Shown here piece by piece: positions 35,071-43,477 of a stretch of DNA of 64,000 nt. Every line of letters starts with the position of its first letter. The first letter of the stretch is position 1. Source of the DNA: Geobacter sp. Lineage in GTDB: Bacteria > Desulfobacterota > Desulfuromonadia > Geobacterales > Pseudopelobacteraceae. The stretch spans positions 414,806 through 478,805 of the forward strand of contig PJFB01000003.1 in NCBI GenBank assembly GCA_003574895.1. The letters are read 5' to 3'. The notes below the pieces were generated by a model. The model saw nothing but the letters and a program-made list of their open reading frames with translations. It was not told the DNA's origin and searched no databases. The position numbers and the translations under genes are program-made.

Positions 35071-35820
35071 TCACGTGAACTCCACCAGCCAGGGGCGCAC
35101 CTTCAGCGGTACCTTCCCCTGCTGCAGCCGGAGGTTCTTACGCTCCGCAATGGCCAGGGTTTTGAAATAACGCCGCCACAACTCCTGGAACAGCTCTTCC
35201 GTCCCGGTCAGGTTCGGCGCGGCGTGGGCCGTCATAGGGAGAATCAGCCACTCCCGCCGCAGCCGGTCATGGATTATCCCCTGGCCATGCCTGGTGTCGT
35301 GAATCACCCACTGCTGGTCCCTGAAACGGGCCGCGAAATGGTGCGCGATGAGGGGGAGAATCCGGTGGTCCGGGGCAATGGCTGCGTAGTAGAAGCCCCC
35401 CCGCACCTCCTGGAACCGGACAAAGCCCAGGTAGCGGTGCGCCTCGCGGCCCACCTGCTGACTCAACTTCCAGAGCGGTTCCACATCAGGATGGGCCAGC
35501 ATGCCGCCGATCTTCTTCCCCACCTGCCATGCCAGCAGCAGATAGCGGCAGATCAAAAGCTCCCGTTCCGGCCGGTCTGCGAGAAAGACCCGCGTCACGA
35601 GCTTGAGGCATGACGGCGTCAGGCACTGTTCCAACTCGTCCCAGAGCGCTTCTGCCTGGAGCTCATCCGCTGCAACCACCGTCACGTCGGTAAACAGGCT
35701 TTGCTGAGGCAAGGGATCGATACTGATCGTGTCCGGCGTGATGTGCTGCGGCAGCAGGCGGGCCAAGAGCGTCAACAGCCCCGCAAAGCTTCCATCGTAG
35801 CAATAACTGCCCCCCATCAC
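35071..35820 (-). CDS. DUF4130 protein, partner of a radical-SAM DNA-metabolism enzyme (TIGR03915-like)
   Basis: The 249-aa protein begins CYDGSFAGLLTLLARLL and contains the family pattern LWDELEQCLTPSCLKLVTRVFLAD and GFVRFQEVRGGFYYAAIAPDHRILPLIAHHFAARF, ending in a conserved basic segment. It is linked by an ATGA overlap with the radical-SAM gene upstream. The two always occur together and are annotated as putative DNA modification or repair proteins. The C-terminal part resembles uracil-DNA-glycosylase-associated regions. The substrate is unknown. Confidence 0.85.
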   Translation of the reverse strand: MMGGSYCYDGSFAGLLTLLARLLPQHITPDTISIDPLPQQSLFTDVTVVAADELQAEALWDELEQCLTPSCLKLVTRVFLADRPERELLICRYLLLAWQVGKKIGGMLAHPDVEPLWKLSQQVGREAHRYLGFVRFQEVRGGFYYAAIAPDHRILPLIAHHFAARFRDQQWVIHDTRHGQGIIHDRLRREWLILPMTAHAAPNLTGTEELFQELWRRYFKTLAIAERKNLRLQQGKVPLKVRPWLVEFT

Positions 35821-37115
35821 AGTTCCCCACTGATCAGCCCGGCGGCTTCATCGCCGACCAGCGGCTGAAAAAGCGGCAACTCCAACTGGCTGGCCTTCTT
35901 CGGCACCGGTCCGGTAACCAGCCTGCTCCGCAGATCGGAACTCTCCAGGGCACACTCACCGGCATAGCGACCTCGCGCCGTGACAAAGTAGCGCGCCCGC
36001 TTCATCACCACACCCAGCTTTGCAAGTTCATCAATGGCAAGATGTCCCTGCCGCCTGGCCCAAATGATCCGCTGGGCCGAGCGGACACCGATCCCGGGGA
36101 TCCGCAGCAGGGTCTCGTAATCGACCCGGTTGACCTCCACCGGAAAGAGATCCAGATGTCGGAGCGCCCAGCCGGTCTTCGGATCAAGGTCGCTCTCCAG
36201 GTTGGGCATCCGGTCATCCAAAAGTTCGTGAGCGCTGAAGCCGTAATAGCGCAGCAGCCAGTCGGCCTGGTACAGCCGGTGCTCCCGCCGCAATGGCGAG
36301 GTGGGCCGGTCCGGCAGACGGGTGTCGGCAACCACCGGGATAAAGGCCGAATAGTAGACCCGTTTGAGGTCGAGCCGCCGGTAGAGCTGTTCGGACAGGG
36401 TCACGATCTGCCGGTCGCTTTCATCGGTGGCGCCGACGATCAGCTGGGTGCTCTGGCCCGCCGGTACGAAACGCGGCACCTTCCGGGATTCCCGGCGCTC
36501 ACCGCGGTTGACCGCAATCAGCCGATTCACCTGCTGCATGGGCGCCACCACGGCGTCACGGCTTTTGTCCGGCGCCAGCAGGGCCAGCCCCTCCCGAGTC
36601 GGCAGTTCCAGGTTGACGCTGACCCGGTCGGCGATCAGCCCGGCTTCACGCACCAGCAGCGGATCGGCGCCAGGCACCAGTTTCAGGTGGATGTAGCCGT
36701 TGAAGCGGTACTCCTGCCGCAGGGTACGCACCGCTGCAATCAGCAGCTCCATGGTGTAATCGGGCGAGCGGACCACGCCGGTGCTGAGGAAGAGCCCCTC
36801 GATGTAATTGCGGCGGTAAAAGCCGATGGTCAGCTCCGCCACTTCGGCCGGGGTCAGCATGACCCGCCGCACGTCGTTGCTGCGGCGGTTGATGCAATAC
36901 GCACAGTCGTAGATACAGCTGTTGGTCATGAGGACCTTGAGGAGGGAGACGCAGCGGCCGTCGCTGGTCCAGGAGTGGCAAATGCCGCAGGAGGCGGCAT
37001 TGCCGATGCCGTCCCGGTTGCGGCGGAAACTGCCGCTGGAGGCGCAGGAGACGTCGTACTTGGCCCCTTCGGCCAATATTTCCAGTTTGTCCATCAACGG
37101 GGTCGCTACGGCCAT
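35817..37115 (-). CDS. Radical-SAM putative DNA modification/repair protein (TIGR03916-like)
   Basis: The 432-aa protein has the radical-SAM cluster motif CIYDCAYC and upstream Cys residues (CASSGSF, CGICHSW), followed by the barrel and a C-terminal helix-hairpin-helix (LLRIPGIGVRSAQRII), which suggests DNA binding. It is the stable partner of the DUF4130 protein, with overlapping genes. I place the start at ATG 37115 with GGAGG five bases upstream; an in-frame ATG 12 codons earlier is possible. The site lies inside an 18-bp perfect inverted repeat that should hide it in the mRNA. The reaction is unknown. Confidence 0.88.
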   Translation of the reverse strand: MAVATPLMDKLEILAEGAKYDVSCASSGSFRRNRDGIGNAASCGICHSWTSDGRCVSLLKVLMTNSCIYDCAYCINRRSNDVRRVMLTPAEVAELTIGFYRRNYIEGLFLSTGVVRSPDYTMELLIAAVRTLRQEYRFNGYIHLKLVPGADPLLVREAGLIADRVSVNLELPTREGLALLAPDKSRDAVVAPMQQVNRLIAVNRGERRESRKVPRFVPAGQSTQLIVGATDESDRQIVTLSEQLYRRLDLKRVYYSAFIPVVADTRLPDRPTSPLRREHRLYQADWLLRYYGFSAHELLDDRMPNLESDLDPKTGWALRHLDLFPVEVNRVDYETLLRIPGIGVRSAQRIIWARRQGHLAIDELAKLGVVMKRARYFVTARGRYAGECALESSDLRSRLVTGPVPKKASQLELPLFQPLVGDEAAGLISGEL

Positions 37116-37153
37116 GGTAACCTCCGAAACGAATTTTTCGGAGGTTACCATGG
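37112..37153 (-). promoter_or_regulatory. Perfect 18-bp hairpin burying ribosome site and start codon
   Basis: Arms CCATGGTAACCTCCGAAA (37112-37129) and TTTCGGAGGTTACCATGG (37136-37153) are exact reverse complements with a 6-nt loop. In the transcript the GGAGG and the ATG of the radical-SAM gene lie in the 3' arm. The 5' arm contains a second in-frame ATG. The structure should block initiation unless melted, for example by temperature, a protein or a translating ribosome. Confidence 0.85.
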
Positions 37154-37234
37154 TTATGGGACAGGATATGTCATTCCAACGGGGAAGGGTACGGTGAGAG
37201 CTTGTTATTTGTAATGTATCCACATACGGATACG

Positions 37235-38179
37235 TTACTTCTTTTTGTTTACCCTCAGGAGAAGATCCCCCTCGAACAGTAACGGATGGCGGCGAATGCC
37301 GCTCAACAGTCCGGCTACCGGAGATACGACCTTTTCTATGACGTTGCCGTTAAAGCTGTCGTAGATGTAGCCAAGCTCCTGCCCGGCTCGCACCCAGCGT
37401 CCCACCTGACGATCGGAGACGAACGTTCCAGCCTTTTCGGCATAGATACGGTGCGCACTGGCTTTGTCAAAGCAGCAGATCTCCTCGTCGTCAACTGAAA
37501 GTTTAACTCCTTCCAGAACGCCGCATCGACCGAGAAAAGAGACTAATGCACGGAAAACCCGCTGGCAGTGGTCAAGCTGTACCGTGCCGGCCTGTCCGAC
37601 CCGCAGCATGAAACTCTCCCCCGGCCATACTTTCCAGGAGGACATCAGGGTTGTGGTAAAAACGGGGGAGAGCGAACGTTCCATAATTGCCGGGAGGGCA
37701 AACAGTCGCGCCGTTTCGCGTTCCGATTCACTCGGGCCATAGAGACGTACTTGGGGAACCTCTTCAAAGTCTACACCGGCGGTGTGGATATCGATGCGGT
37801 ATTCGGCCCGTCTGGTTGCTTCAAGTACGGCATAGGCAATGCGCTGGGTGGTCTCCCCGATGGTGCTGCCGGGAAACATGCGGTTGATGTCCGATTTGTC
37901 GAAAGGCCAGGTACGAGTACGCAGGTTGACCCCAAGAACGTTGACCGCAGGAATGATCAGAACCCGTTTATTCAGCCGCAACTCCTTATAAACACCCGCC
38001 TCAACATTGGTGAGAAAGTCCGCCAGCCGCGAAAGAATGAAGACACCGTTAATCTCATCGCCATGGAGTCCACCCACTAGAGCGATTGCCGGGTGGGGAG
38101 ACTTGGGACCGATCTCATGGCAGGGGATATCGAAGTCTTCCCGGACCGGCGCGGTCATGCAGAGCAGGTTGCGTTTCAT
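37235..38179 (-). CDS. Aspartoacylase/succinylglutamate-desuccinylase family protein B
   Basis: The 314-aa protein has zinc-ligand motifs GGLHGDEINGV and DIHTAG, with RTRTWPF and the NRMFPGS substrate-binding motif between. A C-terminal beta domain (about 215-310; GTFVSDRQVGRWVRAGQELGYIYD) is typical of the M14-like AstE/AspA group. These enzymes hydrolyse N-acyl amino acids. Its start overlaps the stop of the paralogue before it (ATGA). In this operon, with ligase genes, it could trim the product or recycle it. Confidence 0.85.
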   Translation of the reverse strand: MKRNLLCMTAPVREDFDIPCHEIGPKSPHPAIALVGGLHGDEINGVFILSRLADFLTNVEAGVYKELRLNKRVLIIPAVNVLGVNLRTRTWPFDKSDINRMFPGSTIGETTQRIAYAVLEATRRAEYRIDIHTAGVDFEEVPQVRLYGPSESERETARLFALPAIMERSLSPVFTTTLMSSWKVWPGESFMLRVGQAGTVQLDHCQRVFRALVSFLGRCGVLEGVKLSVDDEEICCFDKASAHRIYAEKAGTFVSDRQVGRWVRAGQELGYIYDSFNGNVIEKVVSPVAGLLSGIRRHPLLFEGDLLLRVNKKK

Positions 38180-39150
38180 AATTCACCTCCCGTCCGCGCC
38201 ATGACCCGTGCCATAAGGGATCCCTCATATACCAGCGGATATTCCCGCAGCGTAAAGAGGATGCCGTCAACCGGGGAACGCACGTCGGAAAGGATATCAC
38301 CACGAAACGGAGAGACGATCGTTCCGAGCAACTCTCCCCGGCGCACGTCGGTCCAGTGGTCAGCAGTCGCAATGAACATGCCCGAAGTTTGTGCATTCAG
38401 ATAATGGACATTGCTGTCATCGGCAATCAGCGGCACATGCGGGGTAGCGGGAACCGTGACTTCAGGGGCCAGCACTCCCAATTCCTTCCAGACGGCGAGG
38501 ATTCCCGCCACCAACTGGGTGCAGTATTCGGGAGTAATGCGCATACCGACACCCATCTCTGCCACCAGACAGGGGGTGCCGCTGTTGTTGAGACTATGGG
38601 CTACGGTGGTTTCCAGCACGGTCGCCGCCCCATGCAGCCAAATCAGATCCAGGTTCATGTTGCGAGCAATCGGCACCAGCCGGCTCTCAAATTCCTGATT
38701 GATCCGCACTTGCGGAATTTCACGAAGGTAGATGTTGCTCGCGTGAATATCGACCACCAGTGACGCTCCGGAGAGTTCCTGCATAAGCGCTGCTGCCAGC
38801 CGGTCCGGAAGCGGCCCTGCGGAGGATCCCGGGAAAGCCCGGTTGAGATCAGTGTCGAAGACCGGAAGACCACGAGTTAATGTGTCCAGTCCGAGCGTAT
38901 TGACGGCCGGGTAAAGTTCAACGCTTCCCAGCAGGCCATGGGGCGAAGTTCGCAGGAGTTCGTCAAGCCAGGCCGACAGGCAGTGACAAACGTAGAGCCC
39001 TTCGAGCTCGTCGCCATGTACACCGGCAACAACGGCTACCCGGGGTCCGGCTCCCCCCTTGAATACGGTGCGCCGGATTTCCATCCGTTCTCGATACGGC
39101 ATATCTATGGTGAAGAATGTTTCGATATTCATATGTGAATGTGTGGACAT
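38176..39150 (-). CDS. Aspartoacylase/succinylglutamate-desuccinylase family protein A
   Basis: The 324-aa paralogue has HGDELEG, the NRAFPGS substrate-binding loop and VDIHASN zinc motifs, with a C-terminal beta domain (YLNAQTSGMFIATADHWTDVRRGELLG). It starts with AAAGGA upstream and lies 25 bp after the transglutaminase. The two paralogues differ enough for two substrates. They probably act on amide bonds of the pathway product. The family often appears with ATP-grasp ligases. Confidence 0.85.
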   Translation of the reverse strand: MSTHSHMNIETFFTIDMPYRERMEIRRTVFKGGAGPRVAVVAGVHGDELEGLYVCHCLSAWLDELLRTSPHGLLGSVELYPAVNTLGLDTLTRGLPVFDTDLNRAFPGSSAGPLPDRLAAALMQELSGASLVVDIHASNIYLREIPQVRINQEFESRLVPIARNMNLDLIWLHGAATVLETTVAHSLNNSGTPCLVAEMGVGMRITPEYCTQLVAGILAVWKELGVLAPEVTVPATPHVPLIADDSNVHYLNAQTSGMFIATADHWTDVRRGELLGTIVSPFRGDILSDVRSPVDGILFTLREYPLVYEGSLMARVMARTGGEL

Positions 39151-39175
39151 CGTCGTCCTTTCGATTGGAATCTGA

Positions 39176-40042
39176 TTACTGTTCCTGCACAGTTACCTTG
39201 ACAGTCGGCAACTCTCCGGCCGACTCCCCTTTGAAACTGCCCCGCTGGGGAGCGGCATCGTAGGAATCGCGACCGACGGCAACCGCCACATAATGATCGT
39301 TTGCCAATAGGTTGTGGGTTGCATCAAAGCCGATCCATCCCGCTCCGGGCACCAGCGCCTCGGCCCAAGCATGGGTGGCAAGTTCTTCACCGGTGGCACA
39401 GATGCCGGGGTCAAGATACCCCATTACATACCTGGCGGGAATCCCCCAAGAGCGGGCAACAGTGATAAAAAGGTGGGCGAAATCCTGGCAGACGCCACTC
39501 CCCTGGCTTACCGCCTCTACCAGTGGCCCATGAACTTCGGTTGTGCCGGAACGGTATTCAAGGACCGTCGGCACCCATGCCAGCAACTCCAGAAGTGAAT
39601 CCAGCATCGGGCGTTCTTTATCAAACCTCGGGAAGGCGCACGTGACTGCTTCGGCCAGCTTCATGGCAACGGGTGTCAACAGGCTGCGATGGAGCACATA
39701 ATCGTTCAAGGGCGGTGCCCTCCGAATTGCTTCACGCAGCCATTCCTGTTCTCCAGCCGGTGGAATCGCCTCAAAGTTAAAAGGGTTTTCCTTCAGCGTT
39801 TCCACTTCGGCCCTCAGGCGCGTCACCAGTCGGACATGGGGCGGAATCACACAGAAGTAATCGACCCGGTTGCCGAAATAGTCCGTGTAGGTTGCCAGCT
39901 CTGCTGCTGGCTCTGTTTCGATGCTGCAGGACATGACCCGTTGGTGACCATCGACCCGGGGTGCCAGTCGCAACTCAATGTGGTGTTCACGTACTGTCTG
40001 GGGATACTCAAGTACCGTCTCGTGCTCTATCAGGTAACGCAT
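39176..40042 (-). CDS. Transglutaminase-like cysteine peptidase of a peptide-ligase operon
   Basis: The 288-aa protein shows the N-terminal beta domain (MRYLIEHETVLEYPQTVREHHIELRLAPR) of the ATP-grasp-linked transglutaminase group, then the core with Cys in GSGVCQDFAHLFITVAR, His in ATHAWAEALVPGAGWIGFDATH and Asp in GFDATH. ATG 40042 has GAGGAG upstream; the frame extends further up but overlaps the alpha-E gene. Ten bases separate it from that gene. It probably cleaves or cross-links the peptide product. Confidence 0.88.
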   Translation of the reverse strand: MRYLIEHETVLEYPQTVREHHIELRLAPRVDGHQRVMSCSIETEPAAELATYTDYFGNRVDYFCVIPPHVRLVTRLRAEVETLKENPFNFEAIPPAGEQEWLREAIRRAPPLNDYVLHRSLLTPVAMKLAEAVTCAFPRFDKERPMLDSLLELLAWVPTVLEYRSGTTEVHGPLVEAVSQGSGVCQDFAHLFITVARSWGIPARYVMGYLDPGICATGEELATHAWAEALVPGAGWIGFDATHNLLANDHYVAVAVGRDSYDAAPQRGSFKGESAGELPTVKVTVQEQ

Positions 40043-40052
40043 TACGTCTCCT

Positions 40053-40991
40053 CTACTGAAAAAACTCTTCTGCCAGCGACCAGTGGAACAATGACAAACG
40101 CTCCTGAAGACGCTCCAGATATTCATGCAAGCCATTGTCGAAAATCTGTTGCTGCGTAACAGCGACCATCTCTTGAATGCTTGCGAAGGCACTTCTGGTG
40201 GCATCCTTGTGTTCCAAACCGATGATCTGCAGTGCAGCCCCCATGCGCTCCACAGAGAAGACGATCGAGCGGGGGAAGTCGCGGTTCAGCACCACGAACT
40301 CCGCTACGTCGGCAGGCATGAAGCCGGTATGGTAGCTGCGCCGGAAGGCCTCGTAGCCGGACAGTGACTTGAGCAATGCTGCCCACTGGTAATAGTCCAG
40401 GGCCGATCCGACCATTGAGAGGTCCGGCAGAATGATATGGTACTTGATATCGAGGATGCGAGAGGTCATATCAGCCCGTTCAAAGCAGCCACCCAGCTGA
40501 TAAAAGGCATATGCCTCCCCACGCATCATGCTGGAGGCAAGCAGACCGTTGAATCGGGCCACCTGACCGCGCATCTCCACGAAAATGATGCCAGCCCGCT
40601 CGGCTGTAAGCGGGCCCTTGAGTCGCTCGTTAAACCCAATCCAGATCTCGTTGACCGCCTCCCACATCTCCTTGGAGATTCGATCGCGGGCCACCCGGGC
40701 ATTCTCACGAAAAAGACGCAGGCAGGTCCTGATGGAGCTGAGATTGGTACGACCTGCACTGACAAATTGAAGTACCCGTGGCGTCGAGATACCACCATCG
40801 CCAAACTGTTCGGCATAGAGCGACTCGGACGAGGTGATCTGCAGTATCGGACGCCATTTTTCCTCTTCAGACATATCTTCTTCCGCCTCCACCAGATAGA
40901 GCAGGTTGATCTCCATCAGGCGAGCGGTCTCGCCAGCCCGCTCCAGATAACGGGCCATCCAGTACATTGAGTCAGCTATGCGACTTAACAT
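40053..40991 (-). CDS. Alpha-E domain protein
   Basis: The 312-aa all-helical protein begins MLSRIADSMYWMARYLERAGETARL, the signature of alpha-E domain proteins, and includes WEAVNEIWIGFNERL and SRILDIKYHIILPD. It always occurs next to circularly permuted ATP-grasp and transglutaminase genes. Its biochemical role is unproven. Here it is the second gene, 15 bp after the ATP-grasp gene. Confidence 0.9.
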   Translation of the reverse strand: MLSRIADSMYWMARYLERAGETARLMEINLLYLVEAEEDMSEEEKWRPILQITSSESLYAEQFGDGGISTPRVLQFVSAGRTNLSSIRTCLRLFRENARVARDRISKEMWEAVNEIWIGFNERLKGPLTAERAGIIFVEMRGQVARFNGLLASSMMRGEAYAFYQLGGCFERADMTSRILDIKYHIILPDLSMVGSALDYYQWAALLKSLSGYEAFRRSYHTGFMPADVAEFVVLNRDFPRSIVFSVERMGAALQIIGLEHKDATRSAFASIQEMVAVTQQQIFDNGLHEYLERLQERLSLFHWSLAEEFFQ

Positions 40992-41005
40992 AAAATATTT
41001 CCCCC

Positions 41006-42451
41006 TTACTCAGCCAAAACCCAAGTATCTTTACTACCACCACCCTGTGAGGAATTAACCACCAGTGAGCCCTTGCGCAGAGCCACCCTGGTCAGGCCTC
41101 CCGGCACAACCTCGATCTCCTCTCCATAGATGGTGAACGGGCGCAGGTCCAGATGGCGCGCCTCCAGTTCACCGTCCATGTAACAGGTGTGGCGTGACAG
41201 GTAGACCACCGGCTGGGCGATGTAGTTGCGCGGGTTTTCCTGTACCAGGTCCATGAACTCCTTGCGCAAGGCGGGAGTGGAAGAAGGACCCATCAGCATG
41301 CCGTAGCCGCCCGACTCACTGACCGCCTTGATCACCATGCGTTCCATGTTGTCGAAGACGTACTCGCGGTCCTTGACATTGGTCATCTGGTAGGTGGGGA
41401 CATTGTTGAGGATCGGCTGCTGACCCAGGTAATAGCGGATGATGTCCGGCACATAGGGGTAGACCGCCTTGTCGTCGGCGATGCCGCTGCCCGGCGCATT
41501 GACGATGGCAACGTTTCCGGCCCGCCAGGCATTGATCACCCCGGCGATCCCCAGGGAGGAATCGGAACGAAAAACCAGGGGGTCGAGGAAATCGTCATCG
41601 ATACGGCGATAGATGACGTCGATTCGCTGCAGGCCGGTGGTGGTCTTGAGGTAGACGATATCGTTGATCGTCACCATGTCGCGCCCTTCGGCCAGCTCCA
41701 CCCCCATCTCCTTGGCCAGGAAGGTGTGTTCGAAATAGGCCGAGTTGTAGATGCCGGGGGTCAAGAGCACGATCTCGGCACTGTCCTTGCCGCGCGGCGA
41801 GAGTGAACGCAGGGCGGCCAGCAGCAGCGAGGGATAATGCTCGACACGGCGCACACGGTATTTATTGAAAAACTCAGGCATGATGCGGCGCTCGATAACC
41901 CGGTTCTCGATCATGTAAGAGACCCCTGACGGGGTGCGCAAGTTGTCCTCCAGGATCAGGAACTCACCCTGCTCGTCGCGGATAATGTCAATGCCGCTGA
42001 TGTGGGTATAGATGCCGCGCGGCGGCACTATGCCGACTATCTCGCGCCGGAAGTCGCGCCCCTGGTAGATCAGCTCGGGCGAAATGACGCCGTCCTTGAT
42101 GATCCGCTGTTCACCATACAGATCGCCCAGGAACAGGTTAAGGGCGCGCACCCGCTGTTTGAGACCGGATTCGATCTTTACCCACTCGGGAGCGGTGATG
42201 ATGCGCGGGATCAGATCAAAGGGCCAGATGCGTTCAATGCCCTCTTCGCTTTCGCCGTACACCGTAAAGGTGACGCCCTCAGCCTGCAAGGCCAGTTGGG
42301 ATTCATGCGCCTTGGCCTCCAGAGCGTTGTTACCGGTGGCCTTGATATGATCCCAGAGCAGACGATAGTGGTCCCGGGGGGTAAAGTCATCGGCGTAGAA
42401 TTCGTGGTAAGGGGTGCGGGGCTTGCCGCCCTGCATGCCGGCATTGAACAT
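41006..42451 (-). CDS. Circularly permuted ATP-grasp ligase (type 2)
   Basis: The 481-aa protein carries PRGIYTHISGIDIIRDEQGEFLILEDNLRTPSGVSYMIENR and KAVSESGGYGMLMGP, matching the permuted ATP-grasp family of about 480 aa. Such ligases form amide or peptide bonds with ATP. AAGGAG lies ten bases before the ATG. It is the first gene of the five-gene operon with alpha-E, transglutaminase and two aspartoacylase-like genes. The specific product is unknown. Confidence 0.92.
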   Translation of the reverse strand: MFNAGMQGGKPRTPYHEFYADDFTPRDHYRLLWDHIKATGNNALEAKAHESQLALQAEGVTFTVYGESEEGIERIWPFDLIPRIITAPEWVKIESGLKQRVRALNLFLGDLYGEQRIIKDGVISPELIYQGRDFRREIVGIVPPRGIYTHISGIDIIRDEQGEFLILEDNLRTPSGVSYMIENRVIERRIMPEFFNKYRVRRVEHYPSLLLAALRSLSPRGKDSAEIVLLTPGIYNSAYFEHTFLAKEMGVELAEGRDMVTINDIVYLKTTTGLQRIDVIYRRIDDDFLDPLVFRSDSSLGIAGVINAWRAGNVAIVNAPGSGIADDKAVYPYVPDIIRYYLGQQPILNNVPTYQMTNVKDREYVFDNMERMVIKAVSESGGYGMLMGPSSTPALRKEFMDLVQENPRNYIAQPVVYLSRHTCYMDGELEARHLDLRPFTIYGEEIEVVPGGLTRVALRKGSLVVNSSQGGGSKDTWVLAE

Positions 42452-42625
42452 GAGCGACCACTCCTTTGTACATGATATGACAATGATTGCTGCAGTGCTG
42501 AATTCTGTCGGCCGAATCAGCTGACGCTTGTGATAACGGTAAAACAGCTGTCAAACCACGGCCCCAATAAACACTGTATGTCCTATGCAAGACCCCCGCC
42601 ACCACAGCCGGGACGTGGAACTAAA

Positions 42626-42667
42626 AACTGCGACTCTATACTGAATGATCAGCACACAGTCGCAGTT
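42626..42667. repeat. Inverted repeat with 10-bp arms upstream of the ligase operon
   Basis: AACTGCGACT (42626-42635) and AGTCGCAGTT (42658-42667) are perfect arms around a 22-nt loop. The repeat lies 175 bp upstream of the ATP-grasp start, in a 440-bp gap. It might be a regulator site or a terminator of the opposite gene. Confidence 0.5.
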
Positions 42668-42889
42668 CCTGTACTGAACGGGCGATAATGTGCAGGTCAG
42701 AATGCAACTACGCCGTTTCTTTCACCGGGAAAATAACGACTTGGAACCCCGGATTGAATTAGTGACTGCCTTGTCCCGACAGCATTATGCCTAAATATTC
42801 AGCACATCAGGGAAAGAGAGGGTCGGTTCTCCATATGCAGTAACATTTTTTTGTAACATAGAAATAATTTCCATATATTTAATCCATGA

Positions 42890-43111
42890 CGACAAAGTAC
42901 CGCTTTTCAGATCAGGATTACGTTGAGGGAGATAGACCGCAATCCTCCTCATGTACATCTCATGGGACCTGATTTTGAAGAGGTAATAAATCTTGTAACG
43001 CTGGATATCATGGATGGCTAAGCACCTGCAAAGGTTCTGCGCCATGCCCTGAAATGGATAGCTGACAACAGAGAGGAGTTGGTAAAACAATGGCACATGC
43101 TACACGGATAA
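42890..43111 (+). pseudogene. DUF4160-type gene broken by an in-frame stop
   Basis: The forward frame encodes RNPPHVHLMGPDFEEVINL and DIMDG, then TAA (43019-43021), and in the same frame APAKVLRHALKWIADNREELVKQW ending at 43111. The two parts together match the DUF4160 pattern (PPHxHV ... ALxWIxxNRxxLxxxW). The N-terminal part is also closed by TGA at 42887. A TCA-to-TAA change would explain the break. It overlaps the HTH gene by 22 bp. DUF4160 genes usually pair with a DUF2442/HTH partner. Confidence 0.6.
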
Positions 43112-43389
43112 CCCGCCCAAGATTAACGGCAGTAACACCTGCCGCGGATATTCAAATTGGCGCTGACACGCTTTTTGCCGACATGCTTGATCAGCGTTCG
43201 GAAACCCCAGCCGACCGCTTCACTGTCTGGCGGATCCGAAACGGCCTATCCCTTGCTGCTGCAAGTCGTGAACTCGGTGTCACTGTTCGCACGGTAAGCG
43301 CCTATGGTTCCGGTGCGCGCCCCATACCGCGCACCGTTCAGCTTGCCTGCATTGGCTGGGAAGAAGAGCAGCGCAGAAAGAGAGCCTGA
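43090..43389 (+). CDS. HTH protein, partner of the broken DUF4160 gene
   Basis: The 99-aa protein has a DUF2442-like N-terminal part (about 1-45) and a helix-turn-helix (FTVWRIRNGLSLAAASRELGVTVRTVSAYGSGARPIPRTV). It starts inside the end of the DUF4160 frame, the usual arrangement for the pair. Whether it is still functional with a broken partner is unclear. Such pairs are suspected toxin-antitoxin-like modules. Confidence 0.7.
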   Translation: MAHATRITRPRLTAVTPAADIQIGADTLFADMLDQRSETPADRFTVWRIRNGLSLAAASRELGVTVRTVSAYGSGARPIPRTVQLACIGWEEEQRRKRA

Positions 43390-43402
43390 TGCATTGTCTC
43401 CG

Positions 43403-43428
43403 AAAGCCGCTCTCTCAGCGGCTTTTTT
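43403..43428 (+). terminator. Rho-independent terminator
   Basis: Arms AAGCCGC and GCGGCTT with a short loop and a T-run follow the HTH gene by 14 bp. Confidence 0.8.
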
Positions 43429-43477
43429 ATCCCAGCACCTTGTGAAAGATCTCCTGCGTCATCGAATCCCGGACCAG

